Origin: an uncultured Clostridium sp. | GTDB lineage: Bacteria > Bacillota > Clostridia > Clostridiales > Clostridiaceae | NCBI GenBank assembly: GCA_902785295.1 | Contig: CACZYK010000005.1 | Location: forward strand, 1-49,167 | DNA length: 49,167 bases | Reading direction: 5' to 3' | Shown here: in pieces, positions 33,237 through 41,020 of the stretch | Position numbering within the stretch: position 1 is the first letter of the stretch | How the letters are laid out: the number at the start of each line of letters is the position of its first letter | Program-made: the position numbers and the translations under genes | Notes under the pieces: model-generated | Told to the model about the DNA's origin: nothing | The model's input: only the letters and a program-made list of their open reading frames with translations | The model's database searches: none

Positions 33237-35879
33237 ATGGGTGCAACTATGGAAATACAAGATATAAACTTAAAAGAATTAATAAAAAAAGAAATAGGGT
33301 TAGAATTTGGCAAAAATAATAAAATAAGTTGTCCATTCCATGCAGAGAAAACGCCTTCTCTTAGTGTTCATTTTAATAGTAATACTAATAGAGCAACATA
33401 TAAGTGCTTTGGGTGTGGAGCATCTGGAGATGCAATTCAATTTATTATGGATTATAAAAATATGTCATTTATAGAGGCTAGAAAGTATTTAGGGCTTGAA
33501 GAGGAAGAACCAGAGCAGAAAAAAATAAAAAATTTATTAGAAGAATATTGTAAATGGCTTATGAATAAAGATAAGGATTTAAAAGAATTATTAGGTATAT
33601 TCACTTATGTAAATGAGGAGAACAAGCCTATATATTATAAAGCTAAGTTTAAAACAAATAGCAAGAACACATATAGGTTTCTCCACATTTACGAATATAA
33701 TGGTAAAAAATCAGTTAAGCAAGGTATGAGCTTTAATGGCTCGAACATTCAAATACTTCCATATAATTATTATAACTTACTTCAAGGAATAGGACAAAAT
33801 AAAGTAATAGTTATAACGGAAGGTGAAAAAGATGCTAATACATTAAATCATGTTTTGCCTAATAAAAATTATGTTGCAACAAGTGTTAAAGATGTAAAAG
33901 ACTTTTCATTTTTAAATGGGGCTAAGGTTTATATAGTTGGAGATACTGGAGAGGCAGGACTTAAATATATAGATACCATTAAGAAAAATATTGTAAATAT
34001 TGTAGAAGAGTTAAGAGTTGTTACTTTGCCAAGACTTGAAGATTTAGGGGACAACAAAGACATTACAGACTGGATAGAAGCAGGGCACACTAAAGAAGAA
34101 TTATATAGAGCATTTAATAAAAGTCTAAATTTAAAAAGTCGTTATGATTTACAACAAAATTCAGTTGGTATTTATAAGCAAGTACCCAGCAAGGTGAATG
34201 AAGGGGACTATGACAAAATTTATATAACTAATTTTCAAATTCTGAAAGCAGTATCAACAGTTAATATTGATGAAAATATAGAAGGTGTAGAGCTTACAAT
34301 AAGGGCTGATAATGGAAATATCTTAATTGTTAAAGCATTAGCCACAGACTTTGATGATATAAAATCATTTAGAAACAGATTAGGGTCAATGGACTTAGCA
34401 TTTAAAGGGAAAATAAATGATTTAATCACTTTAAAGGAATGGGTAGCAAAATATTTTATTAATTCAAGATATAAGCTTATTAATGGAAATAAATTTCTAT
34501 ACAAAGATAATAAGTTAAATTTCATTATTTCAGATGGAGCAGTAAGTGGTGCAGGTATAGATAAGACTATTAAAAGTAATGAAGATAATCTTAAAATAAA
34601 CCTTCCAGAAGGAGTTATAAGCAAAGATGAACTCAAGGAGCTTATGGAATATTTATTTAAATTTACCACTCCAGCACGTGCATATTCAATTATAGGTACC
34701 TTAGTTAACAATTTAGCAGTAGCACAGACTGAAAAGTTAGGAATAAGCTTACACAATTTATTAATAGCTGGTGGAGCAGGTGGAGGAAAGACAACAATAT
34801 TAAAAAAAGTTGTGGCACCTCTTCTCAATTATCCAATAAAATTTATAAAACCTATAGGAGAGACAACAAAGTTTGCTATGATAAAAGACTTATCTAGTGG
34901 AAACTATACAATTTTATATGATGAATACAAACCCTCAATGATGAGCAAATATAGAATTAATGAACTTAGTAATTTATTTAGATTTACTTATGATAGGGAA
35001 GCAGTACCAAGAGGACAAAAAAATATGACTGTAAAAAATTATCATATGGGAAGACCAATTATCATGGCAGGTGAAGAAAGTTTTGCTTATGGAGAAGCTG
35101 CACAATTCGAAAGGAACTGTATAGTATATCTTTCTAAAGACGAAAGAACAACAGAAAATACTAAAGCTATGGAGTATTTAATAGAGCATGAAGAGACTTT
35201 AAACAAGTTAGGCAAGGAATTAATTAAAGAAGTTTTAAGCCTTAACATAGATGACTATAAGGCTATTAGAAAGGGAATTACAATAAATACTATTGACGCA
35301 AGAGTGTCAAACACGGCTTTAAATATTTGTGCTGGTATGGAGATATTTAATAGAGTTCTTGTTAAGTATGATTTGCCAATAATAGATAACTTTATAGAGC
35401 CAATAGTGGAGAATTTAAAAACCGAAGTATTAGAAGATAGAGAAACAGTTTCAAGTGTAGTGGAAAATCTTTTAAAGAAGTTTGATGAGCTTTTAGAAGA
35501 TAATAAAGTAACTAATCCAGATAGAGTAATCCAAGATAAAAGAGATGGAACAGAAATATACATTAAAACTAATTTAATGTTAGATGAAATAAGATTGTAT
35601 GTAAAAAATACTAATAATAATGACATCACAGTAATTTCTGATAAAGATTTTAAAAAACAGGCAAAAAAAGCAGGTTATATTTTAGGTGCTGGAAGAGATG
35701 GAAGAGTAATAAAAGTAAGAGAAGATGAACCATCTAAATATAAGACAGTTAGATTTGACATTTACAGTAAAGAAAAATTAAGAACACTTGAAGTTAATTC
35801 AATAGTAGAACCAGAACTTACTCCAGTAAGTGAAGAAGAGGCGAAAGTAATTCAAGGTGTTTTTGATAATAAAAAATAG
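33237..35879 (+). CDS. Primase-helicase fusion (CHC2 zinc finger, Toprim-like, P-loop helicase)
   Basis: 880 residues. A DnaG-type zinc finger has CPFH at 32-35 and CFGC at 57-60. A Toprim-like region has ITEGEKDAN near 197 and VGDTGEAG near 238. A long middle part leads to a helicase with Walker A GGAGGGKTT near 511-519, Walker B-like YTILYDEYKP near 558 and a following arginine-rich stretch. Such fusions replicate satellites and phages from an adjacent origin. An iteron cluster starts at the end of this gene. The start at 33237 has AAAGG only 2 bases away, so ATG 33249 is an alternative. Confidence 0.9.
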   Translation: MGATMEIQDINLKELIKKEIGLEFGKNNKISCPFHAEKTPSLSVHFNSNTNRATYKCFGCGASGDAIQFIMDYKNMSFIEARKYLGLEEEEPEQKKIKNLLEEYCKWLMNKDKDLKELLGIFTYVNEENKPIYYKAKFKTNSKNTYRFLHIYEYNGKKSVKQGMSFNGSNIQILPYNYYNLLQGIGQNKVIVITEGEKDANTLNHVLPNKNYVATSVKDVKDFSFLNGAKVYIVGDTGEAGLKYIDTIKKNIVNIVEELRVVTLPRLEDLGDNKDITDWIEAGHTKEELYRAFNKSLNLKSRYDLQQNSVGIYKQVPSKVNEGDYDKIYITNFQILKAVSTVNIDENIEGVELTIRADNGNILIVKALATDFDDIKSFRNRLGSMDLAFKGKINDLITLKEWVAKYFINSRYKLINGNKFLYKDNKLNFIISDGAVSGAGIDKTIKSNEDNLKINLPEGVISKDELKELMEYLFKFTTPARAYSIIGTLVNNLAVAQTEKLGISLHNLLIAGGAGGGKTTILKKVVAPLLNYPIKFIKPIGETTKFAMIKDLSSGNYTILYDEYKPSMMSKYRINELSNLFRFTYDREAVPRGQKNMTVKNYHMGRPIIMAGEESFAYGEAAQFERNCIVYLSKDERTTENTKAMEYLIEHEETLNKLGKELIKEVLSLNIDDYKAIRKGITINTIDARVSNTALNICAGMEIFNRVLVKYDLPIIDNFIEPIVENLKTEVLEDRETVSSVVENLLKKFDELLEDNKVTNPDRVIQDKRDGTEIYIKTNLMLDEIRLYVKNTNNNDITVISDKDFKKQAKKAGYILGAGRDGRVIKVREDEPSKYKTVRFDIYSKEKLRTLEVNSIVEPELTPVSEEEAKVIQGVFDNKK

Positions 35880-36152
35880 TTACACAGGTAACACCATAAA
35901 ATTAAATGTGTTACCTAATGTGTAACCTCAATAAATGGCTTTATATCTAGGTTTTATTAATATAAATATTATAAAGTTACACAATTACACTAAATAATAA
36001 ATATGTATCTTTCACATGAGAATATTTATTATATATAAAAAAATATAGACTATGTGTTTTTATTTTGGTGTAACCTTGAAAAAAAGTTTAATAAAGCTAG
36101 AGTATAAGCCAGTTGTAGAGATTTTCAAATGTGTAACCTAAATGTGTAACCT
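35878..36152. repeat. Iteron cluster, probable replication origin
   Basis: TGTGTAACC or a one-base variant occurs directly at 35919-35927, 36067-36075 (GGTGTAACC), 36130-36138 and 36143-36151. It occurs as TGTGTTACC at 35907-35915 and inverted at about 35879-35895 and 35976-35990. The first copies form a long hairpin (GGTAACAC/GTGTTACC inside GTTACACA/TGTGTAAC). The copies flank a very AT-rich stretch (35960-36060) directly after the primase-helicase gene. Confidence 0.75.
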
Positions 36153-36185
36153 TGATTAAATTGCATTGAAAGGGGGTGATGTAGA

Positions 36186-36353
36186 ATGAAAAATTCTGTA
36201 AAAAAGCGTTCTTTAAAAATTTCAAACACTGCAAAGGAAATGAAACGTATAGAAGAATTAAGCAATAAAAATATTTATGGTGGCTCAAGATATATGAATA
36301 GGAGTAAAAGAAGGAGATTAGAAAAACTTAAAAAGAAAGGATTGATTGAGTAA
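36186..36353 (+). CDS. Small basic protein, unknown
   Basis: 55 residues, strongly basic (MKNSVKKRSLKISNTAKEM, then a SKRRRLEKLKKK end), so nucleic-acid binding is plausible. AAAGGGGGTGAT lies ideally before the ATG. Its TAA overlaps the next ATG by one base (TAATG), indicating translational coupling. No family is recognised. Confidence 0.75.
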   Translation: MKNSVKKRSLKISNTAKEMKRIEELSNKNIYGGSRYMNRSKRRRLEKLKKKGLIE

Positions 36354-36577
36354 TGAAAAGAGAAAATTTAAGAAGAGTAAAATGTAAATATTTTGCTGAT
36401 AGAGTTAAATCGGGATATGCTAAAGAGGCTTTTGGAGAACAAGTGGACAAGTTTGATGTAATTCTAAAAGAAAATGAAGGCTATTTCCATGAATGGAATG
36501 GCGGAAGGGCAATTATAGAACTTGAAGATGGAACAATAATTCAGACGCCATACTGGTTTGTACAGTTTATAAGCTAA
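36353..36577 (+). CDS. Small protein, unknown
   Basis: 74 residues with a mixed alpha/beta look: a basic start (MKRENLRRVKCKYFADRVK) and a C-terminal beta-like part (RAIIELEDGTIIQTPYWFV). It is coupled to the previous basic protein by a one-base stop/start overlap. I do not recognise a family. Confidence 0.72.
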   Translation: MKRENLRRVKCKYFADRVKSGYAKEAFGEQVDKFDVILKENEGYFHEWNGGRAIIELEDGTIIQTPYWFVQFIS

Positions 36578-36599
36578 CAAATGCTAATACCAAGATAAA

Positions 36600-36930
36600 A
36601 AAATAGTGAATACAGATACGGTTAATACCTATATTCACCTGGAGCAATTCCAAAAGGATATGCAAACAAACCAATATAAGTATATCCTTTAGGAGTTAAA
36701 AATTCAATAGGGGAGGGGGTACTGTAAAAAGTCCCGTGTGTTTTTTGAAGGTACACACCTCGGTCTATTTAAAAACGCCTACAAGCTTTTTAAGGGGGGA
36801 GTAGTCCATTTAATGACTAAATACCCTATGAAGATTGTAAAAGCAATACAGAGCCTTTTATAGTGTTTACAAAAGGACATAATAATATTAATTGGAGGGT
36901 GCAAGTTTGCACTTTACTAGAAAGGAAGTG
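36600..36930. other. Gene-free stretch with several inverted repeats and a G-rich motif
   Basis: GTGAATA/TATTCAC arms lie at about 36607-36639. AAAGGATAT/ATATCCTTT lies at about 36653-36690, with AGGAGTTAAA next to it as in the repeat copy at 38164. GGGGAGGGGG is at about 36710-36720, and GTGTGT/ACACAC arms are near 36738-36760. No frame here looks coding. It may be a structured leader RNA or, speculatively, a cleavage or packaging signal. Confidence 0.45.
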
Positions 36931-36936
36931 TTAAAA

Positions 36937-36993
36937 ATGGATACTTACATAAAGACTTTACTTGAGATAATGCAGGAGCTAGAAGAGAAATAA
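36937..36993 (+). CDS. 18-residue peptide ORF
   Basis: MDTYIKTLLEIMQELEEK, an acidic amphipathic helix, with AAAGGAAGTG correctly spaced upstream. It is first of four tiny, closely packed frames. Very small, so only moderately certain. Confidence 0.45.
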   Translation: MDTYIKTLLEIMQELEEK

Positions 36994-37018
36994 ATTTAGA
37001 TGTAAAGGAGTGTTAACA

Positions 37019-37096
37019 ATGACTAATGCAGAAATGGAGTTGCTAGAAGCATACTACAAGCTAGTAGAAATGTTAGAAGAGGAGGACAATAACTAA
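37019..37096 (+). CDS. 25-residue acidic peptide ORF
   Basis: A short Glu/Leu-rich helix (MTNAEMELLEAYYKLVEMLE at the start) with AAAGGAGTG upstream. Its TAA overlaps the next ATG by one base. It resembles the preceding 18-residue peptide in style. Confidence 0.5.
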   Translation: MTNAEMELLEAYYKLVEMLEEEDNN

Positions 37097-37161
37097 TGGG
37101 AGAAGCTGAAAAGTATTTGATATGGATTATCAAGAATTTAGACAAAATAAGAAAGAAATAA
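37096..37161 (+). CDS. 21-residue peptide ORF
   Basis: Starts MGEAEKYLIWIIKNLDK and has a short basic end. It is coupled to the preceding peptide by TAATG, and GAGGAGG lies about 9 bases upstream inside that gene. An amphipathic or membrane-touching helix is likely. Confidence 0.45.
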   Translation: MGEAEKYLIWIIKNLDKIRKK

Positions 37162-37174
37162 GGAGTATAGAGCA

Positions 37175-37330
37175 ATGATTAAAGTAAGAATAAGCTATAC
37201 ATCAGAAGAGGAAAAGGACAAGCTACTTATAAGCTTATCCAAGAGCCACAAGATATTAAGTATAAGTAAGGCTTACAAGAATAGGAATAATGATAATAAA
37301 AGGGTTTATGTAGATTTAGAAATTAAATAG
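37175..37330 (+). CDS. 51-residue protein, possibly DUF3970-like
   Basis: Begins MIKVRISYTSEEEKDKLLIS and ends with a beta-strand-like RVYVDLEIK. The beta-alpha-beta pattern and the MIKVRI start recall small phage/clostridial DUF3970-type proteins, a weak match from memory. AAGGAG lies ahead of the ATG. It closes the tiny-gene cluster. Confidence 0.6.
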   Translation: MIKVRISYTSEEEKDKLLISLSKSHKILSISKAYKNRNNDNKRVYVDLEIK

Positions 37331-37387
37331 TTAATGTTGGGGGATTTATTCCCTCTTCAAAATAAATATAAAGGAGCATGAAGCAAT

Positions 37388-37882
37388 ATGAAGAGTAAGG
37401 AGCTATCAATTAAAGAACTTCAAGAAGACATCACCAAAGTATTAAAAGGATTTAATGATGTAGTAAATGCAGAACTAAATAAGGTCATAATAGATAATGG
37501 AGCAGAAAGCTACACCAGAGAAGCAACTCAAGAGAACGAATTAGACTTTATTAGAAACGCATGGGCTAATGCAAGTCAAGAACTTTCAGAACTAGGGATT
37601 AACATTGAAGAGGAAACAGTAGGGGAACAAACTAATTATATCTACTTTGAATTAAATGAGGTTATGGAACAAGCTTATATTGATGAAGAAGTTGCAGAGC
37701 TTGAATATAATGGAATGATTATTCAATATGATGGATTAAGAAAGGCAAGTGATGATATGTTAATTTTCTATAAAGATATTGATGATGAAAGCACAGAAGT
37801 AGCAAGAATAATATTAAATCAAGATAAGAAATATGAATTAAATAAGACATCAAAATATAGTGTTGAACTTGTAAGAAAATAA
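37388..37882 (+). CDS. Unknown acidic element protein
   Basis: 164 residues, acidic, apparently soluble and two-part: a helical N-terminal half (KELQEDITKVLKGFNDVVNA) and a beta-rich C-terminal half (YNGMIIQYDGLRKASDDMLI and later). AAAGGAG before the ATG. No family recognised. An imperfect AGGGGCT/AGCCTCT hairpin follows at about 37895-37921, which may end the transcript. Confidence 0.72.
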   Translation: MKSKELSIKELQEDITKVLKGFNDVVNAELNKVIIDNGAESYTREATQENELDFIRNAWANASQELSELGINIEEETVGEQTNYIYFELNEVMEQAYIDEEVAELEYNGMIIQYDGLRKASDDMLIFYKDIDDESTEVARIILNQDKKYELNKTSKYSVELVRK

Positions 37883-37930
37883 ACAGTAATAACTGGAGGG
37901 GCTTTGTAGCCTCTTCAAGTTAGATAATGG

Positions 37931-38027
37931 GTTTTGGACATACCTATAGGGATTAAATACTTAAAAGGAAGACCTTCCTTTTCTAAAACTTCTTTAAGTT
38001 TTGGACATACCTATAGGGATTAAATAC
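37931..38027 (+). repeat. CRISPR-like repeat-spacer-repeat unit 1 (family 1)
   Basis: Two identical 30-bp repeats, 37931-37960 and 37998-38027, flank a 37-bp spacer. The repeat starts GTTTTGGACA, has TACCTATAGGG in the middle and ends TTAAATAC. The spacer contains a perfect hairpin (AAAAGGAAG, AC, CTTCCTTTT). No cas gene is near. Confidence 0.7.
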
Positions 38028-38163
38028 CCATCTTCCCATTTTGGGAATGTGCTAAGGATGCCCTAAATTAGGGCGGTGGTTTATTAAACTTAATACCAAA
38101 ATGGTATTGAGTTCTCACCTGCATTATTTAATTTTCGGATGGGACAATTGGTCACATCTGAAT

Positions 38164-38260
38164 GTTTTGGATATACCTATAGGAGTTAAATACTAGTCTA
38201 AAACTCGTGCCCATTCCACGCCTGAGTTTTGTTTTGGACATACCTATAGGGATTAAATAC
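38164..38260 (+). repeat. CRISPR-like repeat-spacer-repeat unit 2 (family 1)
   Basis: Repeats at 38164-38193 (three mismatches, including GGAGT for GGGAT) and 38231-38260 (identical to unit 1) flank a 37-bp spacer. The spacer holds AAAACTC...GAGTTTT arms. The 136 bp between units 1 and 2 carry further hairpins (GCCCTAAATTAGGGC near 38059; AATACCA/TGGTATT near 38092), but no third repeat. Confidence 0.7.
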
Positions 38261-38404
38261 TTTTGGTACCGACATTTATGTTAGGAACATATGTTTTATA
38301 AAAACAATAATAATTCCTACTCTATCCACTAAATAGGGGTATAAAAGGGGTACAACGTACCACTATTAATAATAAAATATCCTAAAAAATAAGTGGAGTA
38401 GAGC

Positions 38405-38653
38405 ATGGAGCATTACTTGGAGCATTACATGGAAGGAGTTGAAGAGTATATGAAATTGAGAAGAGTATCAGATGAAGATTACAAAAGCGAGACTATTAAA
38501 GTGCATTTATCCAAAAGAGAAAAGGACAGATTAGAAGTATACGCCTCAAGATTAGGAATGAACATAAGCCAGTACATTAGAACAAAGTGCATTTATGAAC
38601 CTTATGAGAAATTGGAGAGTGAATGGAGTTATGGAAGAGATAGAATTTATTAA
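38405..38653 (+). CDS. Ribbon-helix-helix, MobC-like protein
   Basis: 82 residues. After a short acidic start the sequence ETIKVHLSKREKDRLEVYA and LGMNISQYIRTKC matches the ribbon-helix-helix region of MobC/relaxosome accessory proteins. No relaxase is visible in the element, so it could equally be a transcriptional repressor of RHH type. AGTGGAG precedes the ATG, and GGTAC/GTACC arms lie upstream near 38350. It overlaps the next gene. Confidence 0.65.
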   Translation: MEHYLEHYMEGVEEYMKLRRVSDEDYKSETIKVHLSKREKDRLEVYASRLGMNISQYIRTKCIYEPYEKLESEWSYGRDRIY

Positions 38654-38933
38654 AGGGCTTATAGTAACCTTGTGGGTATTCTACATAATATTTTTATTAA
38701 TTCCTATGATAGCCCTAGACTTTTACACAGATTACACAATTAAGAAACTCCAGAAGGAGAGAAGGACATACAACTTAAAAAGTGAGTACCTAGAGATAGA
38801 ATTAAATTCAGATGACACTAAAAGGCTATATAGGGTCATGGAGCATGAAGGATATACCAACAAGGATAAATATATCAATGATAAATTAAAAGCTTTAGAG
38901 AAGGAAAGAGATGAGTTTAAATGGATATCTTAA
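38631..38933 (+). CDS. Small single-pass membrane protein
   Basis: About 100 residues: one strong N-terminal helix (about 8-30, LIVTLWVFYIIFLLIPMIAL) then a charged helical cytoplasmic-type tail. The ATG at 38631 is preferred to the upstream in-frame start at 38595, which has no ribosome site. It overlaps the RHH gene by 23 bp and the next gene by 13 bp. Unknown function. Confidence 0.65.
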   Translation: MEEIEFIKGLIVTLWVFYIIFLLIPMIALDFYTDYTIKKLQKERRTYNLKSEYLEIELNSDDTKRLYRVMEHEGYTNKDKYINDKLKALEKERDEFKWIS

Positions 38934-39064
38934 CAGTATTATGTATAGTAGCAACATTACAAGTCATTTTATACTACTTAACTTATAGGAGAATTAAGAC
39001 CATTATTAATAAGTTGTTCCAGGAGAAGAGGAAAAGCTTAGAGTATTTCAAAGAGAATAAATAA
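38921..39064 (+). CDS. 47-residue membrane protein
   Basis: One N-terminal membrane helix (ILTVLCIVATLQVILYYL) followed by a basic tail ending FKENK. It starts inside the previous gene. The pattern of small membrane proteins recalls holin-like or phage lysis/exclusion peptides, but no family is recognised. Confidence 0.6.
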   Translation: MDILTVLCIVATLQVILYYLTYRRIKTIINKLFQEKRKSLEYFKENK

Positions 39065-39101
39065 CACATGGTTCTGATGGAGCATGAAAGGAGATGATAA
39101 T

Positions 39102-39350
39102 ATGTATAATTCAAGTTTTAACGATATATGCTTGTATGACGGTGACGACTTACACGACGCATTAAGCATTGTCAAAAAGGTAAAATATCACAATGAAATA
39201 CTAAATGTTGATAATTGGTATTACAATGGAAACAAATTCATAATTGAATGTAATAATAAAGAGTATCAAATATATAACGATTTAGGCTTATATGTGGTTG
39301 AGGAATTAGAAGAAAACTATATAGAAATTTTTGATGTAGTAAAGCAATAG
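39102..39350 (+). CDS. Small acidic protein, unknown
   Basis: 82 residues, acidic and beta-rich (WYYNGNKFIIECNNKEYQIY). The start at 39102 fits AAAGGAG 8 bases upstream better than ATG 39084. A terminator follows closely. Family not recognised. Confidence 0.68.
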   Translation: MYNSSFNDICLYDGDDLHDALSIVKKVKYHNEILNVDNWYYNGNKFIIECNNKEYQIYNDLGLYVVEELEENYIEIFDVVKQ

Positions 39351-39356
39351 TACCAA

Positions 39357-39395
39357 AGGGAGAGGAAATTAAAAGCCTCTTCCTTATTTTTTTCG
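39357..39395 (+). terminator. Intrinsic terminator in the element
   Basis: GGAGAGG and CCTCTTCC arms with an A-rich loop, followed by TTATTTTTTT. It ends the small-gene operon at 39350. Confidence 0.75.
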
Positions 39396-39810
39396 CCCTC
39401 TTGTGGTCGAACAATACAAGGTAATAATTTAGCTGATATTTAGACTATGGAGCATTGAAACTCTATCAACAATTTAATCAACAATGTTAATAGAATAAAT
39501 TTATTTTTGAGTTTTTGGAGTCCTTAAAAAGCCTCTTCATGCTTTATATAACGGCAAGATTACGGCAAGACATATTATATATATGGAACGCTTACAAAAC
39601 GAATACCGAACGTTTTAGAGTTAATATGCTAAGAAATGCTAAGATTAAGCAACCTCATAGAACCTCAAAGATGTTTAGAAATGTCAAGGTTGAAGCCTAG
39701 AAGAAGCTAATACAATCTTTAAGAACTCATTTTATATGAAAAAATATTTATTCTACCCACAAGCTAACAATCTCATCAGAATTTAGAAGCATACCTTCTA
39801 TAATGCTTAC

Positions 39811-39908
39811 TGGTAAGGCACAACTATATAAATTCTTTTACTCGTCCATTTTGGACGAATGGCTTTATTTCGGCGTTTGGTAAGGCACAACTATATAAAT
39901 TCTTTTAC
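39811..39908 (+). repeat. CRISPR-like repeat-spacer-repeat unit 3 (family 2)
   Basis: An exact 31-bp repeat at 39811-39841 and 39878-39908. It begins TGGTAAGGCACAACTA and ends ATTCTTTTAC. The period is 67 bp, the same as units 1 and 2. The spacer again starts with a perfect hairpin (TCGTCC, ATTTT, GGACGA). Confidence 0.7.
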
Positions 39909-40174
39909 CAGATAGAGAACCAGTAAAGATTTATATAAAAAATAGATTTCATATTATTATAAAAGTACAATCCTAAGTATTAATAACCTATTTAAAATTA
40001 TTTTTTTATCAGAAAGAAGGATATTTTTATTAATTCTTAGTAAATAATTCTTTAGCATTTATACATAAAATTTCATGCGTTTTTGTATCTTTTTTAAGCG
40101 AATTTATGAAGAAAAAGACTTGTAAATGGCGTGGTTATCACGTTTTATCGTTTCGTTTTTGAAAAAAGTACAAT

Positions 40175-40198
40175 TTCGCTAAATATGTGTTTAGCGAA
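40175..40198. repeat. Perfect 9-bp stem hairpin
   Basis: TTCGCTAAA and TTTAGCGAA around a six-base loop, ahead of the small XRE gene. There is no T-run, so it is more likely a protein-binding or RNA structure than a terminator. Confidence 0.6.
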
Positions 40199-40320
40199 TA
40201 AATCTTAATAATAAATAATAAAAAACGAATTATAAATTATAAAATATTAATTAAAAATGATAATAGCATTAAAATGTGATATAATATCATTAAGAATTAA
40301 TTTATATTGGAGTTGATAAT

Positions 40321-40542
40321 ATGAGAGATAAAACAGTTTTAAAAGTTGCTAGAATAAGAAAAGGCTATACAATAGAGCAATTAGCACCATTAGTTAAGCT
40401 TAGTAAGAATACAATGAATAAATATGATAAAGGATATTTTAGAAATATAAAGCTGGAGACTTTGAAGAGGCTTGAGGAAGTATTAGAATTGAATCCAATG
40501 GATATATATAATAATATGGAGCCTTTGGAAGATGAAGAATAA
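40321..40542 (+). CDS. Small XRE-family regulator
   Basis: 73 residues with one HTH (KVARIRKGYTIEQLAPLVKL, then SKNTMNKYDKG) and an acidic end. TTGGAG before the ATG and a TATAAT near 40280 give it its own promoter. It likely controls the following two genes or the non-coding region upstream. Confidence 0.82.
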   Translation: MRDKTVLKVARIRKGYTIEQLAPLVKLSKNTMNKYDKGYFRNIKLETLKRLEEVLELNPMDIYNNMEPLEDEE

Positions 40543-40591
40543 TTAATTATCTGATATAATATAATCAATTAATTTTAGGAGTGTGGCAAAT

Positions 40592-40894
40592 ATGGATAAG
40601 GAAATATTAGAATTATTACAAGGTATGGCAGAAAGTATTAATTCCTTAACAATGGAAGTTAAAGGATTAAAAACAGGTCAAGAGGAACTGAAAGCAGATG
40701 TTAAAGGATTAAAGGAAGGTCAGGAAGAGTTAAAGACAGAAGTTAAAGCAATAAATAAGAAAGTAGATACTTTATATAATGCACTTGCAGAAGCTAAAGA
40801 AGATATTACAGAAATTAAAAATAAAGTTGATAAGCTGGAGAATGTAACAAGAGTTAATTGTTACGAGATAGCAAATTTAAAATTAGTTAAGTAA
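40592..40894 (+). CDS. Coiled-coil protein with heptad repeats
   Basis: 100 residues, nearly all coiled coil: repeated VKGLKTGQEELKADVKGLKE-like heptads (about 25-60) and a second helix with DITEIKNKVDKLEN. The ATG at 40592 has AGGAG 10 bases upstream; GTG 40583 is too close. Similar short coiled coils occur in Firmicute phages. The role is unknown; oligomerisation is likely. Confidence 0.75.
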   Translation: MDKEILELLQGMAESINSLTMEVKGLKTGQEELKADVKGLKEGQEELKTEVKAINKKVDTLYNALAEAKEDITEIKNKVDKLENVTRVNCYEIANLKLVK

Positions 40895-40926
40895 GTACCC
40901 TATAAATTTATTATAGAAAGCTTTAG

Positions 40927-40983
40927 AGCTATGGGAAGTCAAGTATGCAGATTTATGTGTACCTCTTCCTATAGCTTTTTTAT
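40927..40983 (+). terminator. Terminator after the coiled-coil gene
   Basis: AGCTATGGGAAG (40927-40938) pairs with CTTCCTATAGCT (40965-40976) with one G-T wobble, then T6. Confidence 0.8.
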
Positions 40984-41020
40984 ATTTATATGAGTATTTT
41001 AGTAAAGGGGGCTTATACAA

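Larger units (their letters stand above)
39396..40320. other. Non-coding 0.9-kb stretch with repeats and hairpins
   Basis: No convincing gene. It contains the family-2 repeat unit at 39811-39908, CGTG/CACG arms near 40131-40144 and the hairpin at 40175-40198. The rest is AT-rich. A stop-free frame at 39515-39700 lacks a ribosome site. One or more small RNAs are possible. Confidence 0.5.

Noticed and set aside
34235-34828. 197-codon minus-strand frame inside the primase-helicase
   Set aside because: The plus strand carries clear catalytic motifs there; this is an antisense shadow.
36181-36288. Minus-strand 63-codon frame at 36097-36288
   Set aside because: It overlaps the iterons and a better-supported plus-strand gene with an ideal ribosome site.
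38405-38653. Evidence for a mobilisable (relaxase) element
   Set aside because: Only an RHH protein resembling MobC is present; no relaxase or clear oriT was found.
39515-39700. 61-codon open frame in the non-coding part of the element
   Set aside because: TTG start without a ribosome site, odd basic composition, and it lies in a region rich in other non-coding structure.
37931-39908. A complete CRISPR-Cas locus
   Set aside because: No cas gene of any type is in the window, units have only two repeats each, and spacers carry internal hairpins; reported only as CRISPR-like units.
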